A DNA stretch of 64,000 nt, taken from positions 3,887 to 67,886 of the forward strand of contig CAAGDX010000035.1 in NCBI GenBank assembly GCA_900768685.1. Direction: 5' to 3'. Numbering within the stretch: the first letter of the stretch is position 1; each line of letters opens with the position of its first letter. The position numbers were made by a program, and so were the translations under genes. This document shows positions 41,297-50,266 of this stretch, piece by piece. The notes under the pieces were generated by a model. It worked only from the letters and a program-made list of their open reading frames with translations. It did no database searches and was not told where the DNA came from. This stretch comes from Bacteroidales bacterium. GTDB lineage: Bacteria > Bacteroidota > Bacteroidia > Bacteroidales > Muribaculaceae.

Positions 41297-42898
41297 TTAC
41301 TTGTATATGATTTCTGCCTGACCGGATTTCCAGATATCAGGAAGATAATCGCTATTTTCACATAACGAGTTATAAATGCCTTCATTAGCCAAAGTTAATT
41401 TGCGGGAAGGGGCTTCCGTGCCTGCATTTTGAAGCCAATTAAATACGCAATTACTTGCACTTACATCTGTGGCGAGCATTGTTACTTCCGAGAGTTTTGT
41501 GCAACCGTAGAACATGTAACCATAACAAGATTCAACCAAATTTTTTGCCGGGAGCACAGGTGCTTTTGTGAGAGACGTACAACCTTTAAACATACTTCCA
41601 TAACAACCGTATGACAATTCAGTTGCAGGTAGCTCAGGAGCCTCAATGAGAGATGTACAACCTTCAAACATACGGGCATAACTCCTAGAGCACAACTTTT
41701 TAGAAGGCAGTTTAGGAGCTGTTCTTAATTGTGTATTTAAAAGAAATAATTGTTCAAACGAAACAAAGTCTGTATTTGCCGTATGGTAGTTCTCATAGTC
41801 AACAAGAGTGCGTATATCACCTTTGCAATCAACTAAAACACTTTCTACACCGAATTTGATATTGCAATAGCAAGAACCACCGGAAAAAGTACCTTGATGA
41901 GACTTTCCACGCAAACGCAGGTCGCCATAAGTGCCGCCAAAGTTAATGTTATCAATAGATTTATTAAATCTTACCCATTCGCTACCGCCTACAGAATATT
42001 CAAAATATTCGCCCGGTTCCATATAAAGACCATTGGTATTCATCTTAAACTTCTGCTCACTTTCTGCAGAGAATGTAACGTAAGGCGTTTCAAGAGTAAC
42101 CTCGTTTTCATCTGTCCAATTTTCATCTACTGTGATAGCGAATGACTGGCTCACTGTAAGTCCGTATTTACCAATGATATAGGTTTTATAGTTGGCTTGT
42201 ACAGGTACGTTTGTGATGGTTTTTTCGGGTTCGGAAGCATATTGAACCGTGAAGTCGCGGAGGTCACGTTCTCCGGGGTTGGCGAGCATGAGATAACTTG
42301 CTAATTCTATGGGTGCTGAAGGTGTGGCTTGAACGGTTTCTACAATATTGATAGTTTTAGTCACGGCAACCTCATTTATAGCCTTTTCCGAATTTACGTC
42401 AAAGCCTTGAAATTCGGTGTAGGCTATTGTCATTGTACCCGGGTCAAGATAGTCGGTTTCTTTGAGCGTAACCTGTGCCACGGCTCTGTGTAGTGTGATA
42501 CTTTCCTCGCCGTTGTCAGTCACATTGATAACTTTCTTTGCGAAAAATGCTTCGGCGTTGGTAGGGTTTGCTTGTAATGCAATGTTTTTCAGATTTTTAG
42601 CATCATAGTTTGCTTCGCCGTAGTCAGCCCAGAAGAGGCAGGTATATTTGCCCGGTTCCAGTCGTACGGAGAATGTGCTGCTGTCATAGACGGTTTCGCC
42701 AATCACCGCATTTTCGCCTGTTTCGTCATAAATCGCCATAACGTAGCGGAGACCGTCGGCACGAGACTGTGCAGGGTCTGTGGTGAGTGAAAATTTCACT
42801 TCTTGTGCTTCGCTGCTATCGCTCAGCACCTCATCATTTTGGCTGCACGATGTGAGCATGGCTGCTATGCTCAGCATCAAAAATAAGATTTTTTTCAT
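41297..42898 (-). CDS. Surface lipoprotein with DUF6562-like N-terminus and BspA-type repeats
   Basis: 533 aa from ATG 42898, with lipobox LTSC (Cys at about residue 18); the longer reading frame to 42997 is translation of a 9-bp DNA repeat. N-terminal beta-rich part to about 320, including YVMAIYDETGENAVIGETVY. Residues about 420-500 contain three near-identical 26-residue repeats of form APxLPAxxL..CYxxMFxGCTSLxx, as in Bacteroidota BspA-family surface proteins; such repeats often bind host matrix proteins. First gene of the operon; promoter at 43023-43052. Confidence 0.82.
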   Translation of the reverse strand: MKKILFLMLSIAAMLTSCSQNDEVLSDSSEAQEVKFSLTTDPAQSRADGLRYVMAIYDETGENAVIGETVYDSSTFSVRLEPGKYTCLFWADYGEANYDAKNLKNIALQANPTNAEAFFAKKVINVTDNGEESITLHRAVAQVTLKETDYLDPGTMTIAYTEFQGFDVNSEKAINEVAVTKTINIVETVQATPSAPIELASYLMLANPGERDLRDFTVQYASEPEKTITNVPVQANYKTYIIGKYGLTVSQSFAITVDENWTDENEVTLETPYVTFSAESEQKFKMNTNGLYMEPGEYFEYSVGGSEWVRFNKSIDNINFGGTYGDLRLRGKSHQGTFSGGSCYCNIKFGVESVLVDCKGDIRTLVDYENYHTANTDFVSFEQLFLLNTQLRTAPKLPSKKLCSRSYARMFEGCTSLIEAPELPATELSYGCYGSMFKGCTSLTKAPVLPAKNLVESCYGYMFYGCTKLSEVTMLATDVSASNCVFNWLQNAGTEAPSRKLTLANEGIYNSLCENSDYLPDIWKSGQAEIIYK

Positions 42899-42925
42899 GT
42901 TATATTTTTTTAATTTTTTATTCAT

Positions 42926-42990
42926 AATTGGTCTTATTGGTCTTATTAGACTAATTAGCCTAATTTGGCAGATTAGCGTGATTTGGCAAC
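42926..42990. repeat. 9-bp tandem repeat tract (TTATTGGTC / AATTAGCC type)
   Basis: Units such as TTATTGGTC, TTATTAGAC and TAATTAGCC with a 9-bp period, decaying into TTTGGCA-containing units. The reverse complement resembles the tract at 7788-7880. Confidence 0.7.
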
Positions 42991-42993
42991 TTT

Positions 42994-43015
42994 GCAAGGT
43001 TCTATACGACCTTGC
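42994..43015. repeat. Interspersed hairpin GCAAGGT..ACCTTGC
   Basis: 7-bp perfect stem GCAAGGT / ACCTTGC with an 8-nt loop TCTATACG, followed by TTTTTGCAAAA. A near copy (GCAAGGTCGTATATGACC, then TTGC) followed by TTTTGCAAAA is at 63791-63812. Here it lies in the 5' leader of the surface operon. Confidence 0.7.
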
Positions 43016-43022
43016 GTTTTTG

Positions 43023-43052
43023 CAAAATTACATAATTACCAGTTACTTGCAA
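43023..43052 (-). promoter_or_regulatory. Promoter of the three-gene surface operon
   Basis: On the minus strand TTG (43052-43050), 19-nt spacer, TAATTTTG (43030-43023). The leader to ATG 42898 is about 115 nt and contains the hairpin and repeat tract. Confidence 0.65.
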
Positions 43053-43126
43053 ATATTTTTTGACCAAAAAATTGTAGTGAAATGCACATTTTGACGTTTA
43101 GACAATTGAATTGACGATTTGACAAG

Positions 43127-43166
43127 AAAAATAAGCCGATGATTCTCAAAATCACCGGCTTATTTG
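43127..43166 (-). terminator. Intrinsic terminator after gldN
   Basis: On the minus strand AATAAGCCGGTGATT and AATCATCGGCTTATT form a 15-bp stem (one GU) with loop TTGAG, followed by TTTTC. It ends the porT-gldN operon. Confidence 0.9.
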
Positions 43167-43187
43167 CAATATTATTTGCTAAAAATG

Positions 43188-44321
43188 CTATTTCTTACGT
43201 CTTACGGACCTTACGGCACTGGAAGAACTTGCCTTTGGCTTGGACTCTTTCACTTTTGTCTTTTTTGCCTTTTTCTTTGAGCGAGAACTCTTTTTCGGTT
43301 CATCGGCTTTAGGCTCATCTTGTGCTACTGCTGGCTGTTCGTCACGGTCTGCTATCACTATAGAGTCTTGCTGTGCTTTTGCTTCCTCCTGACGTTCTTT
43401 CTGTGCCAAAACTTCCTCCCTTGACGGTACCCACAACTTGTCGTCAAACGATTCAAGACGCTTCTGAATACTGTCTTGAGCATGTTTGAGGTCGTCCGGA
43501 TCCGGGTAAAGTTGCATCATAGACTTGTTTGCCAGATTGCGAGTCTTGTATATTTCGCCCTCATACATATTCATCTGGAAATAATCGTCGTATGTATAGT
43601 TTGTGAGGTTATTGTCATCAGAGATGAATATAGGCTGCTGTGAGAGATATGGGCGGAGAGCGTCAAGTTTTATCCAGAACATAGGATATTTTATAGGTTC
43701 GCCGCCAAAGTCACCTGCACGGTGAAGCACAGGGCAGATTGCCTGCACCTTTGTCACTGTGCGATTGCTGCGAGAATCAAATTCCCAACGCTCCAGAATA
43801 TAGTATGAAAGGACTTCATTTGCAGGCACATCGCTTTCCTCGATAGTAAACTTAGGGTTCTTTTCCGTAGAGCCTTTTGCATCTGTGTAAAGAATGTGGA
43901 AACGGTCCAGCATATCCTTCACTTTTATGCGGTATTGCTCCGTGAACACTTCTCTACCGTCAAGGTATTCGTATGCTTCCACCTGATTGTCTGCCAGAAG
44001 GCGAAGAATGATTCGGAAAAGGCTTTCCTGACCTTCCGTAGGTTCTTCAGGGAAATATAGTGGAGCATTTTTTTCTTTCTGCAAGTCGAGTTGGCGATAG
44101 ATTATTCTCATCCATTGCAAGTCTGACTCGGCAGTTTCCGTTTGTTCGTAAAACGACTGCATACGCTGTGTGACTTCCGGGTTCTGCCCGTCTTTTTTCT
44201 CTGTTCTGTCACGTTTTCTCATCACTGCAGACGATGAGGACTGTTGTGACTGTGCAAATGCGGGAATAGCCATGAAAGCGGCAAGTCCTAATGCGAGTGC
44301 GTATTTTGTTATCCTTTTCAT
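43188..44321 (-). CDS. gldN: T9SS ring protein GldN/PorN
   Basis: 377 aa. Signal peptide (1-23, MKRITKYALALGLAAFMAIPAFA). GldN core: WMRIIYRQLDLQKEKNAPLYFPEEP, LFRIILRLLADNQVEAYEYLDGREVFTE, PANEVLSYYILERWEFDSRSN, QICPVLHRAGDFGG-type segment. PorN/GldN with the lipoprotein PorK/GldK forms the periplasmic ring of the type IX machine. The C-terminal 60 residues are a Lys/Ser/Arg-rich, low-complexity tail (KKSSRSKKKAKKTKVKESK), longer than in P. gingivalis. Last gene of the operon, 36 bp after gldM. Confidence 0.95.
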   Translation of the reverse strand: MKRITKYALALGLAAFMAIPAFAQSQQSSSSAVMRKRDRTEKKDGQNPEVTQRMQSFYEQTETAESDLQWMRIIYRQLDLQKEKNAPLYFPEEPTEGQESLFRIILRLLADNQVEAYEYLDGREVFTEQYRIKVKDMLDRFHILYTDAKGSTEKNPKFTIEESDVPANEVLSYYILERWEFDSRSNRTVTKVQAICPVLHRAGDFGGEPIKYPMFWIKLDALRPYLSQQPIFISDDNNLTNYTYDDYFQMNMYEGEIYKTRNLANKSMMQLYPDPDDLKHAQDSIQKRLESFDDKLWVPSREEVLAQKERQEEAKAQQDSIVIADRDEQPAVAQDEPKADEPKKSSRSKKKAKKTKVKESKPKASSSSAVRSVRRKK

Positions 44322-44357
44322 AAATTGATATATGATAGTCTGGTATTGTTTATTCTG

Positions 44358-45917
44358 TTAGTTTACAATTACTTCAAGCGGAGCAAGGTCACGAGTGATG
44401 CCGTCAGGCCCTTTTGCTTTCACTCTGGAGATGTAGAAGCGTTTGCCACGGCTCAAGCGGCGGAAAGAGTCTTTCTGACGCTGTGAGAAGTTTGCACCGT
44501 CGCTCACTTCCGGGATTGCGTTACCCATAGAGTCGAAGAACACTGTTTCAAAACTCAGCACTGTGAATGAGATGTTCAGCAAATCGTCGTCAATAGCGGC
44601 TTCTATGCCCGGTGACTGGAGGAGAAGCGTTTTGGAGAACGGTTTGCCTCCGCGGTAACGGTCGCTGTTTCCTTTAGAGTCCTTGTATGTGATGAATGGA
44701 GTAGGGTCAGGCAATTTTCTTACACGGAATTTGGTGGAAGAAACTTCCTGGCGTCTGCCGTCCATTTCCGCTGTAACCGTGATTGTTGCCTCCGTGCCAA
44801 CTTGTGCGGGACGAGCCACCCAAGTGTCGCCTTTGCGAGTGAGTGTTCCGTTTGTCATGGTGGCGGTTACGGAGTTTGTAGCCACACCCGGCACGGAGAT
44901 ACTCATCGGGTTGTCTATTCCGGCATAGAGCACATTCATCATAGTTGCGGAAATTGTTGCCGTAGGTTCGATTACAGTGTAAGAGGAGGTGAAATCGTGG
45001 CGAGTCATAGTGCCGTCGCCGCGAGGCACTTCCAGGTAGCCTGTATAGTCGAAAGTACCTGTGCTTCCGGTTATAGTTTCAAACAGTCCGCGGTCGTTGT
45101 CAAGTTTTTTGCCGTTGATGAATATTTCCGGACGTTGCGTGGTATCCACTGCGGCAAGCACGATGTTTGCGGAATATTTGCCGCCTCGCATCACAAGACG
45201 TGACTGCGGGATTACGAATGCGTTAAGTTCGTTTACGCGTACGTCGTGAGCGTCAACGTTGTTCAGGAGAGTGGTGAGTGCTTCACCCTCGGCATAGCGT
45301 ATATCGTTTTGGAGTTTTGTGAGCAGTGTCACGGCAGCCACTACCGGTTTATTGTCAAAAGTGGCTTCTTCCCAAGTGGTTGCACCAATCATTCCGGCAT
45401 CTCTTTTCGTGGAGAGGGCTGTTTCTATGCTTGCTTTTTTCACGCTGTCCGCCACCAAGTCTGCAATAAAAGTGCGATAGTCGTCAATGGCAAGGCGGAG
45501 GTGTTCGCCGTTTCTGTTTGTAGGCGAGAGCATTACCACAGATGCGGCTTCCAGGTCGTCACGGCTCTTGATGTTGTTCACATCGCCGTCTTTGCCATCG
45601 GCTTTTTTCACGATTTCCACCTTGAAAGAGTCCACAAGAGAATAAATTTTTTCCGTGGCTTTTCTGACGGCAACCGCTTTGTCCAGCCAAACCTGACCTT
45701 TACCGGGGTTTTGCTCGTTGAAAGCTTGCAACGTACCCAAAATGGCGGTGTTACGCTGCTCCACGTTGTCGTTTGAGCGTGTCAAGCCGTCTTCCACTTG
45801 TGTGAAGCCGTCCAGCACGTCACTGGAAACGTTGAGTGCAAGCATAGCCGTCAGGACGATATACATCAAGTTTATCATCTTTTGGCGAGGTGAAAGCCTT
45901 GTATTGTTTGAACTCAT
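44358..45917 (-). CDS. gldM: T9SS motor protein GldM/PorM
   Basis: 519 aa. N-terminal cytoplasmic tip and one transmembrane helix (SPRQKMINLMYIVLTAMLALNVSSDVL, residues 8-34, with the conserved motor residues), then a long periplasmic part of four domains that reaches the outer-membrane ring. With GldL it converts the proton gradient into rotation or conformational work for secretion. Typical length (about 515 aa). 75 bp after gldL. Confidence 0.96.
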   Translation of the reverse strand: MSSNNTRLSPRQKMINLMYIVLTAMLALNVSSDVLDGFTQVEDGLTRSNDNVEQRNTAILGTLQAFNEQNPGKGQVWLDKAVAVRKATEKIYSLVDSFKVEIVKKADGKDGDVNNIKSRDDLEAASVVMLSPTNRNGEHLRLAIDDYRTFIADLVADSVKKASIETALSTKRDAGMIGATTWEEATFDNKPVVAAVTLLTKLQNDIRYAEGEALTTLLNNVDAHDVRVNELNAFVIPQSRLVMRGGKYSANIVLAAVDTTQRPEIFINGKKLDNDRGLFETITGSTGTFDYTGYLEVPRGDGTMTRHDFTSSYTVIEPTATISATMMNVLYAGIDNPMSISVPGVATNSVTATMTNGTLTRKGDTWVARPAQVGTEATITVTAEMDGRRQEVSSTKFRVRKLPDPTPFITYKDSKGNSDRYRGGKPFSKTLLLQSPGIEAAIDDDLLNISFTVLSFETVFFDSMGNAIPEVSDGANFSQRQKDSFRRLSRGKRFYISRVKAKGPDGITRDLAPLEVIVN

Positions 45918-45992
45918 TTTTTAGAATCTTAGAATCTATGTATTAGTGATTTACGAGTGAGTTTCCTGAGTTTTTTGCGTGGAAAATCCGCA

Positions 45993-46988
45993 TTATTTGT
46001 TGTTGTCGTCTTCAGGTGTAGGCGGAGTGGGGATATCCTGCGGGTTCACCATCGGGCGATACATGTTCACGGTCATTGCCGTAATCATTTTTTCATATAC
46101 GGAGTTCAACTGCTGCATGTATCGAGCCATTTTTTCCGTCTCTTCGCAGTAGCGTGCACTCTGAGCGGAACTTCTCTCATACATGTCGCGGATGTCCTTG
46201 ATGCCGCGGTTCACTCTGTCTATAGAGTCGATTTGTGAAGATACGCTCTTGAGCTGAATTTCATAAATCGTGTTGAGACCACCGATGTTTCTGCTCAGGT
46301 CTTGCATCTGCTCTGCGTAGCCGTTTGCGGCACGAGTGATGTTTTCCGAATTTTCCGTGATAGCCTTGTAAGAGTCCAGGAGTGTGGAACTTACGTTGTT
46401 TAGAGCGGCTGTCGTGTTGTGGAGTTGCTTCATTTCTTCAGCAATAGCAGCCATTTGTTCCAGGTAAGACTGCGTAGCACTTGTGAGTTCCGCCATTTTG
46501 GAAAGTTGGTCGCTTGCGGCAGCCATTTTGGCAATGCTTTCGCTGAGCGAGCGAGAATCTTCCTCCGTGAGTTCTATTCCGTCCGGTATTCCGGCTGCCT
46601 TTCTTGCCTGTTTTTCAGATACTTGGTTGCCGTCTATGATAACTGTGCCACCATTGCCGCCGTTACCACCGTTGATGATAACGCCGCCACCGCCGCCATT
46701 GAAGTCCGGGCGGTCTTCAGGGTCGTTTGAATCCAGAACCGGGAACACGTTTTCCCAGTTGTAAGTACGTGGAGGACGGTCAAATGCAGTAAGCACGAAC
46801 ATAAGCACTTCCGTTCCCATACCCACGGAGAGAAGGGTGTTACCACCCGGGAGGTGGAGTATCTTGAACAGTGCACCCCAGATTACGACTGCGGCACCGA
46901 TACTGTAAGCGAAGTTGAAAAATCGCTGACCTTCATCGCTGGAGATAAAGCGAGAAATAGCGTTTTTGTATCCTTTGAATTTTCCCAT
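45993..46988 (-). CDS. gldL: T9SS motor protein GldL/PorL
   Basis: 331 aa. Two membrane helices near the N-terminus (FNFAYSIGAAVVIWGALFKILHL and TLLSVGMGTEVLMFVLTAF), with the conserved Lys and Glu of the proton path, followed by a Gly-rich stretch (GGGGVIINGGNGGNGGTVII, about 105-125) and a long cytoplasmic coiled coil. The Gly-rich segment is an unusual insertion compared with the P. gingivalis protein as I know it. 27 bp after gldK. Confidence 0.95.
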   Translation of the reverse strand: MGKFKGYKNAISRFISSDEGQRFFNFAYSIGAAVVIWGALFKILHLPGGNTLLSVGMGTEVLMFVLTAFDRPPRTYNWENVFPVLDSNDPEDRPDFNGGGGGVIINGGNGGNGGTVIIDGNQVSEKQARKAAGIPDGIELTEEDSRSLSESIAKMAAASDQLSKMAELTSATQSYLEQMAAIAEEMKQLHNTTAALNNVSSTLLDSYKAITENSENITRAANGYAEQMQDLSRNIGGLNTIYEIQLKSVSSQIDSIDRVNRGIKDIRDMYERSSAQSARYCEETEKMARYMQQLNSVYEKMITAMTVNMYRPMVNPQDIPTPPTPEDDNNK

Positions 46989-47015
46989 TTTTCTGTGATG
47001 TTTTTATAGAAAAAT

Positions 47016-48458
47016 TTATTTTTGTTTTTGTCCTTTAGCGAAACCTATCTGGCTTCTTACACAGCGGAAACCGATGTAACTACGCTGTTCGTTTTGGTAT
47101 TCCCACATGCGGATATCGGAGCGGATGTTGTGTGCCACGTCTTTCCATGAACCGCCGCGAACAATTTTGCGTTTCATCTTGTAAGGGTCTTCAATAGCGG
47201 CATTGTAGCGGTATTCCGGGTTGAGGTCGGATGTTAGTTTGTCTATACTTTCCGCGTATGCAGTGGAAGTCCACTCGCTCACGTTACCTGCCATGTCGTA
47301 AAGTCCGAAGTCGTTTGGAGCGTATGTTCCCACTCTTGATGTGATTAAGTGTCCGTCTTTGACGTAGTTTCCTTCCTGTGGCTTGAAGTTTGCGTAGAAG
47401 CATCCGCGGTCGTCGCTCATAGTGAGGTCGCCCTCCCATGGGTACATATTTTCATTTACGCCTGCACGTGCGGCATATTCCCATTCAGCCTCCGTTGGCA
47501 AGCGGTAAGGCTCGATATATACGCCTTCCCTGCCGAGTGATTTGCGGAGAAATTCCGTTCTCCATGCTGCAAAAGCATTTGCCTGCTCCCAACTTACGCC
47601 CACAACGGGGTATTCGCTGTAGCCACCGTGAGAGAAATAGAGGCGGACGTATGGTTCGTTGTAAGCATTGTCAAAGTCGTTTACCCATGCCGTGGTGTCA
47701 GGATACACGTTCACAATGTATGTGTTAAGGAAGTCGTAGTCGCCTGTGAGAGCACGAGTTATAGTTTGGCGAACAATTTCCTGTTCATCGTTGATGTATG
47801 CTGTATCTTTGGATATGATAGGCAACTGCGTAGGTGTAGGGAGGTCTGTGTTATACACCCTTGTTTTAGGGTCAAGACGGTGTTTGCGTTTTGCTGCCTC
47901 TGTGTGGTTATAGACCTCATAGCGGTAGTTGAGTTGCGTAGGGTCAAGTTCTCTTGCACCTGTAATCGGGTTTGTGCGATACACGCTTTCAATAGCCCTT
48001 GCCTCGTCTTCGTTCGGGTTACGCCAAGGAATAGCCTTGTTCCAGTTCAGATGAGGTTTTACGGGGTTACCTTCCTTATCTTCTTCAATTTTGAATTCCT
48101 CGTTGCCTCCGTAAGCAGGGTCGGCAAGTCTTTCACGGATAATGGAATCGCGAACCCAAAATACGAATTGTTTGTACTTGGAGTTCGTAATTTCCGTTTC
48201 GTCCATCCAGAATCCGTCAACGGACATTCCACGAGGATTAGCGGCAAGATTCCATGCACTGTCCGGATTTTGAGGACCTGTCTGCATGGAGCCTCTTGAG
48301 ATAAGCACCATTCCGTATGGTGTAGGTTCAACCCAAGAAGTTCCGCCAACGCCGGTTACTTCACCGCCGGCGGCACGGTAATTACCTGAAGCACACGAAC
48401 CTGCTGCTACGAGCAGTGTTGTGGCGATTGGGAGGAGTAATAAAGATGACTTTTTCAT
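47016..48458 (-). CDS. gldK: T9SS lipoprotein GldK/PorK
   Basis: 480 aa. Lipobox AGSC (Cys at about residue 22). FGE-sulfatase-like fold: GMVLISRGSMQTG, MDETEITNSKYKQFVFWVRDSI, PVVGVSWEQANAFAAWRTEFL, RLPTEAEWEYAARAG, and RIVRGGSWKD near the C-terminus. The enzymatic fold serves as an outer-membrane ring component together with GldN. It starts 3 bp after the porP/sprF stop. Confidence 0.96.
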   Translation of the reverse strand: MKKSSLLLLPIATTLLVAAGSCASGNYRAAGGEVTGVGGTSWVEPTPYGMVLISRGSMQTGPQNPDSAWNLAANPRGMSVDGFWMDETEITNSKYKQFVFWVRDSIIRERLADPAYGGNEEFKIEEDKEGNPVKPHLNWNKAIPWRNPNEDEARAIESVYRTNPITGARELDPTQLNYRYEVYNHTEAAKRKHRLDPKTRVYNTDLPTPTQLPIISKDTAYINDEQEIVRQTITRALTGDYDFLNTYIVNVYPDTTAWVNDFDNAYNEPYVRLYFSHGGYSEYPVVGVSWEQANAFAAWRTEFLRKSLGREGVYIEPYRLPTEAEWEYAARAGVNENMYPWEGDLTMSDDRGCFYANFKPQEGNYVKDGHLITSRVGTYAPNDFGLYDMAGNVSEWTSTAYAESIDKLTSDLNPEYRYNAAIEDPYKMKRKIVRGGSWKDVAHNIRSDIRMWEYQNEQRSYIGFRCVRSQIGFAKGQKQK

Positions 48459-48461
48459 ATC

Positions 48462-49463
48462 TTACATTATGCGGATGCTCTTATGTTTGTTTTTATTTTT
48501 GTCAGACAAGTCCAGTTTCAGACTGTAGCCGGCGAAAATTTCGTGGCTGCCGGAGCTTGCCTTGGAAATTGCGGAGGTAGGGTAGTCGTAACTGTAACCT
48601 ATGTAGAAATTTTTCAGTTCTGCTCCCAGAACGAGTGATACGGCGTCGTCGTACCTGTAGCCGACACCTAACGAAAGAAATTTACGCCACCTCACTCTGC
48701 CTGTAATTTCGGCTGTGGTGAAAGTGAAGTCGCTCTTTACCAATACGGAAGGTATCACTTCAAATAACGTGTTTTTTATGGGAATATTGCTTCCTGCCAT
48801 AAAATATAATATTCTTCCCGCCTTAAACTCATAGTTTTTCTCGTTTGTGCTTTCGCCGGACTCGGCATTGAAAGTGATAGTGGGATTGTTTACGTGCTGG
48901 CATGAAACACCTGCCCAAAAAAGCTTGTGAGTGAAATAAACACCCAGACCCAAGTCCAAACTTGTGCCTGTGAGGTCCGTCGTGGGGATAGCGTCGTCTG
49001 TGGATTCGTGGTAGTCGTCATCGTCCGGGATATACACTTCGCTGCCCTTGAATGTTTCGCTGATTATACCCACCTGGAGACCTGCGGAAAGCACGCCGCC
49101 GAAGAGTTTATGCTTGTATGAAAGTTGAGCGGCAATATTCAGGTTCTTGTACAGTCCCAGGCTCTCCTGTTGCATCACAAGTCCCGTGCCAAAGCGTTTG
49201 CCGATAAACTTAAACGGCATATCGCCCGTGATGAGAAAAGATTTCGGTGCATTGTCTATACCCATCCATTGTAGTCTTGTTCCGCCGCGGAGACGCACAA
49301 AATCCGTGTCACCTGTAGCACCTGCATTGTAGAAAGTAGGCACGGCATAGTATTGCGTGAACTGTGCATCTACCTGTGCAACTACATCCGGACTCAACGC
49401 GGCAGTTGTGATAATGATGAGGATATAATATATTATGTATCTTGCTTTTGTCATGCTATTCAA
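48462..49463 (-). CDS. porP: PorP/SprF-family T9SS outer membrane protein
   Basis: 333 aa. Signal peptide, then QVDAQFTQYYAVPTFYNAGATGDTD (the PorP opening Q-FxQY---P-xxNPA in variant form), LSYKHKLFGGVLSAGLQVGI and a terminal HEIFAGYSLKLD. It is a beta-barrel that anchors the K/N ring and is required for secretion or, in SprF, for SprB export. It overlaps porT by 8 bp. Confidence 0.92.
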   Translation of the reverse strand: MNSMTKARYIIYYILIIITTAALSPDVVAQVDAQFTQYYAVPTFYNAGATGDTDFVRLRGGTRLQWMGIDNAPKSFLITGDMPFKFIGKRFGTGLVMQQESLGLYKNLNIAAQLSYKHKLFGGVLSAGLQVGIISETFKGSEVYIPDDDDYHESTDDAIPTTDLTGTSLDLGLGVYFTHKLFWAGVSCQHVNNPTITFNAESGESTNEKNYEFKAGRILYFMAGSNIPIKNTLFEVIPSVLVKSDFTFTTAEITGRVRWRKFLSLGVGYRYDDAVSLVLGAELKNFYIGYSYDYPTSAISKASSGSHEIFAGYSLKLDLSDKNKNKHKSIRIM

Positions 49464-50184
49464 AATAGAAAGTCAGTACCACCATTCCGGAGGTGGCTTT
49501 TTTTATAGACTGTGTTATTTTTAGCTTGGAAGGGTCGTCTTTGAGGTCTTTACGCTCATGGTCGATAACATCGGAAAGTCCGAAGCAGAATTTTATTTCC
49601 GGGATAAACTTGAAGTAGGGGAGGTAAAAGTCGCATCCCATACCAAGTGTGAGGTAAAAGTCTGTAGGCTTGAGTTTTATGTACTCATTGTTCTTTTTAG
49701 TGACATCAAATGCCGGCATCACGCCTGCTGTGACGTATGGGCGGGCATTGCGATATCGGAGAGCGGAATATTTTAAGTCAATCGGCATTACTACAAATGC
49801 GGACTTCACATTTTGCTGTATGGTGGTTTCGCTATTCATCTCTCTCATCTTGATGATTTTGTTGCCAAAATACATTCCGGGAGAGATTCTGACGTTGAAA
49901 TAGGTATTGAGGCGGAAGTCTATGAGACCGTTAACGCAGAAGCCCGGCGAATAGTCAGGTTGGTCCATAAACCAGCTCTCACCCTCGTTTGTAGTGAACC
50001 CATTGTGCGTAATATTCAGCATTTGTGCGTGTAGTCCGAAACTGAAGCCCAGGTGCCACGGACGCATATCCGCGTATGGCCTGTTCAGCAACTTGTCGTT
50101 CAAGTCTTTGGCGGAAACTGTGAAAGACAGGGCTGCAGCAAGCACGCAAGCAAAGGTTAATATTATCTTTTTATAAAAAGCCAT
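49456..50184 (-). CDS. porT: PorT-family outer membrane protein, first gene of the T9SS operon
   Basis: 242 aa. Signal peptide (1-25, ending TVSAK). Matches PorT in LLNRPYADMRPWHLGFSFGLHAQ, FRLNTYFNVRISPGMYFGNK, MPIDLKYSALRYRNARPYVTAG and KLKPTDFYLTLGMGCDFYLPYFKFIPEIKF. PorT is an eight-stranded barrel required for T9SS assembly. In P. gingivalis porT is unlinked to porPKLMN as far as I recall; here it leads the operon. The upstream region has only an imperfect -7 (TAACATTTG near 50257-50265). Confidence 0.9.
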   Translation of the reverse strand: MAFYKKIILTFACVLAAALSFTVSAKDLNDKLLNRPYADMRPWHLGFSFGLHAQMLNITHNGFTTNEGESWFMDQPDYSPGFCVNGLIDFRLNTYFNVRISPGMYFGNKIIKMREMNSETTIQQNVKSAFVVMPIDLKYSALRYRNARPYVTAGVMPAFDVTKKNNEYIKLKPTDFYLTLGMGCDFYLPYFKFIPEIKFCFGLSDVIDHERKDLKDDPSKLKITQSIKKATSGMVVLTFYFE

Positions 50185-50266
50185 AATTATTTTTAATAAC
50201 GTAACATCTCTCCTTTTATTGCATTTAAGAAAATTTTTGTCAATTCACTTTCTAAACAAATGTTAA

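Noticed and set aside
42899..42997. 33-residue N-terminal extension of the BspA-repeat lipoprotein
   Set aside because: It is translated 9-bp DNA repeat (QIRLISLIRPIRPI). The ATG at 42898 gives a proper lipoprotein signal.
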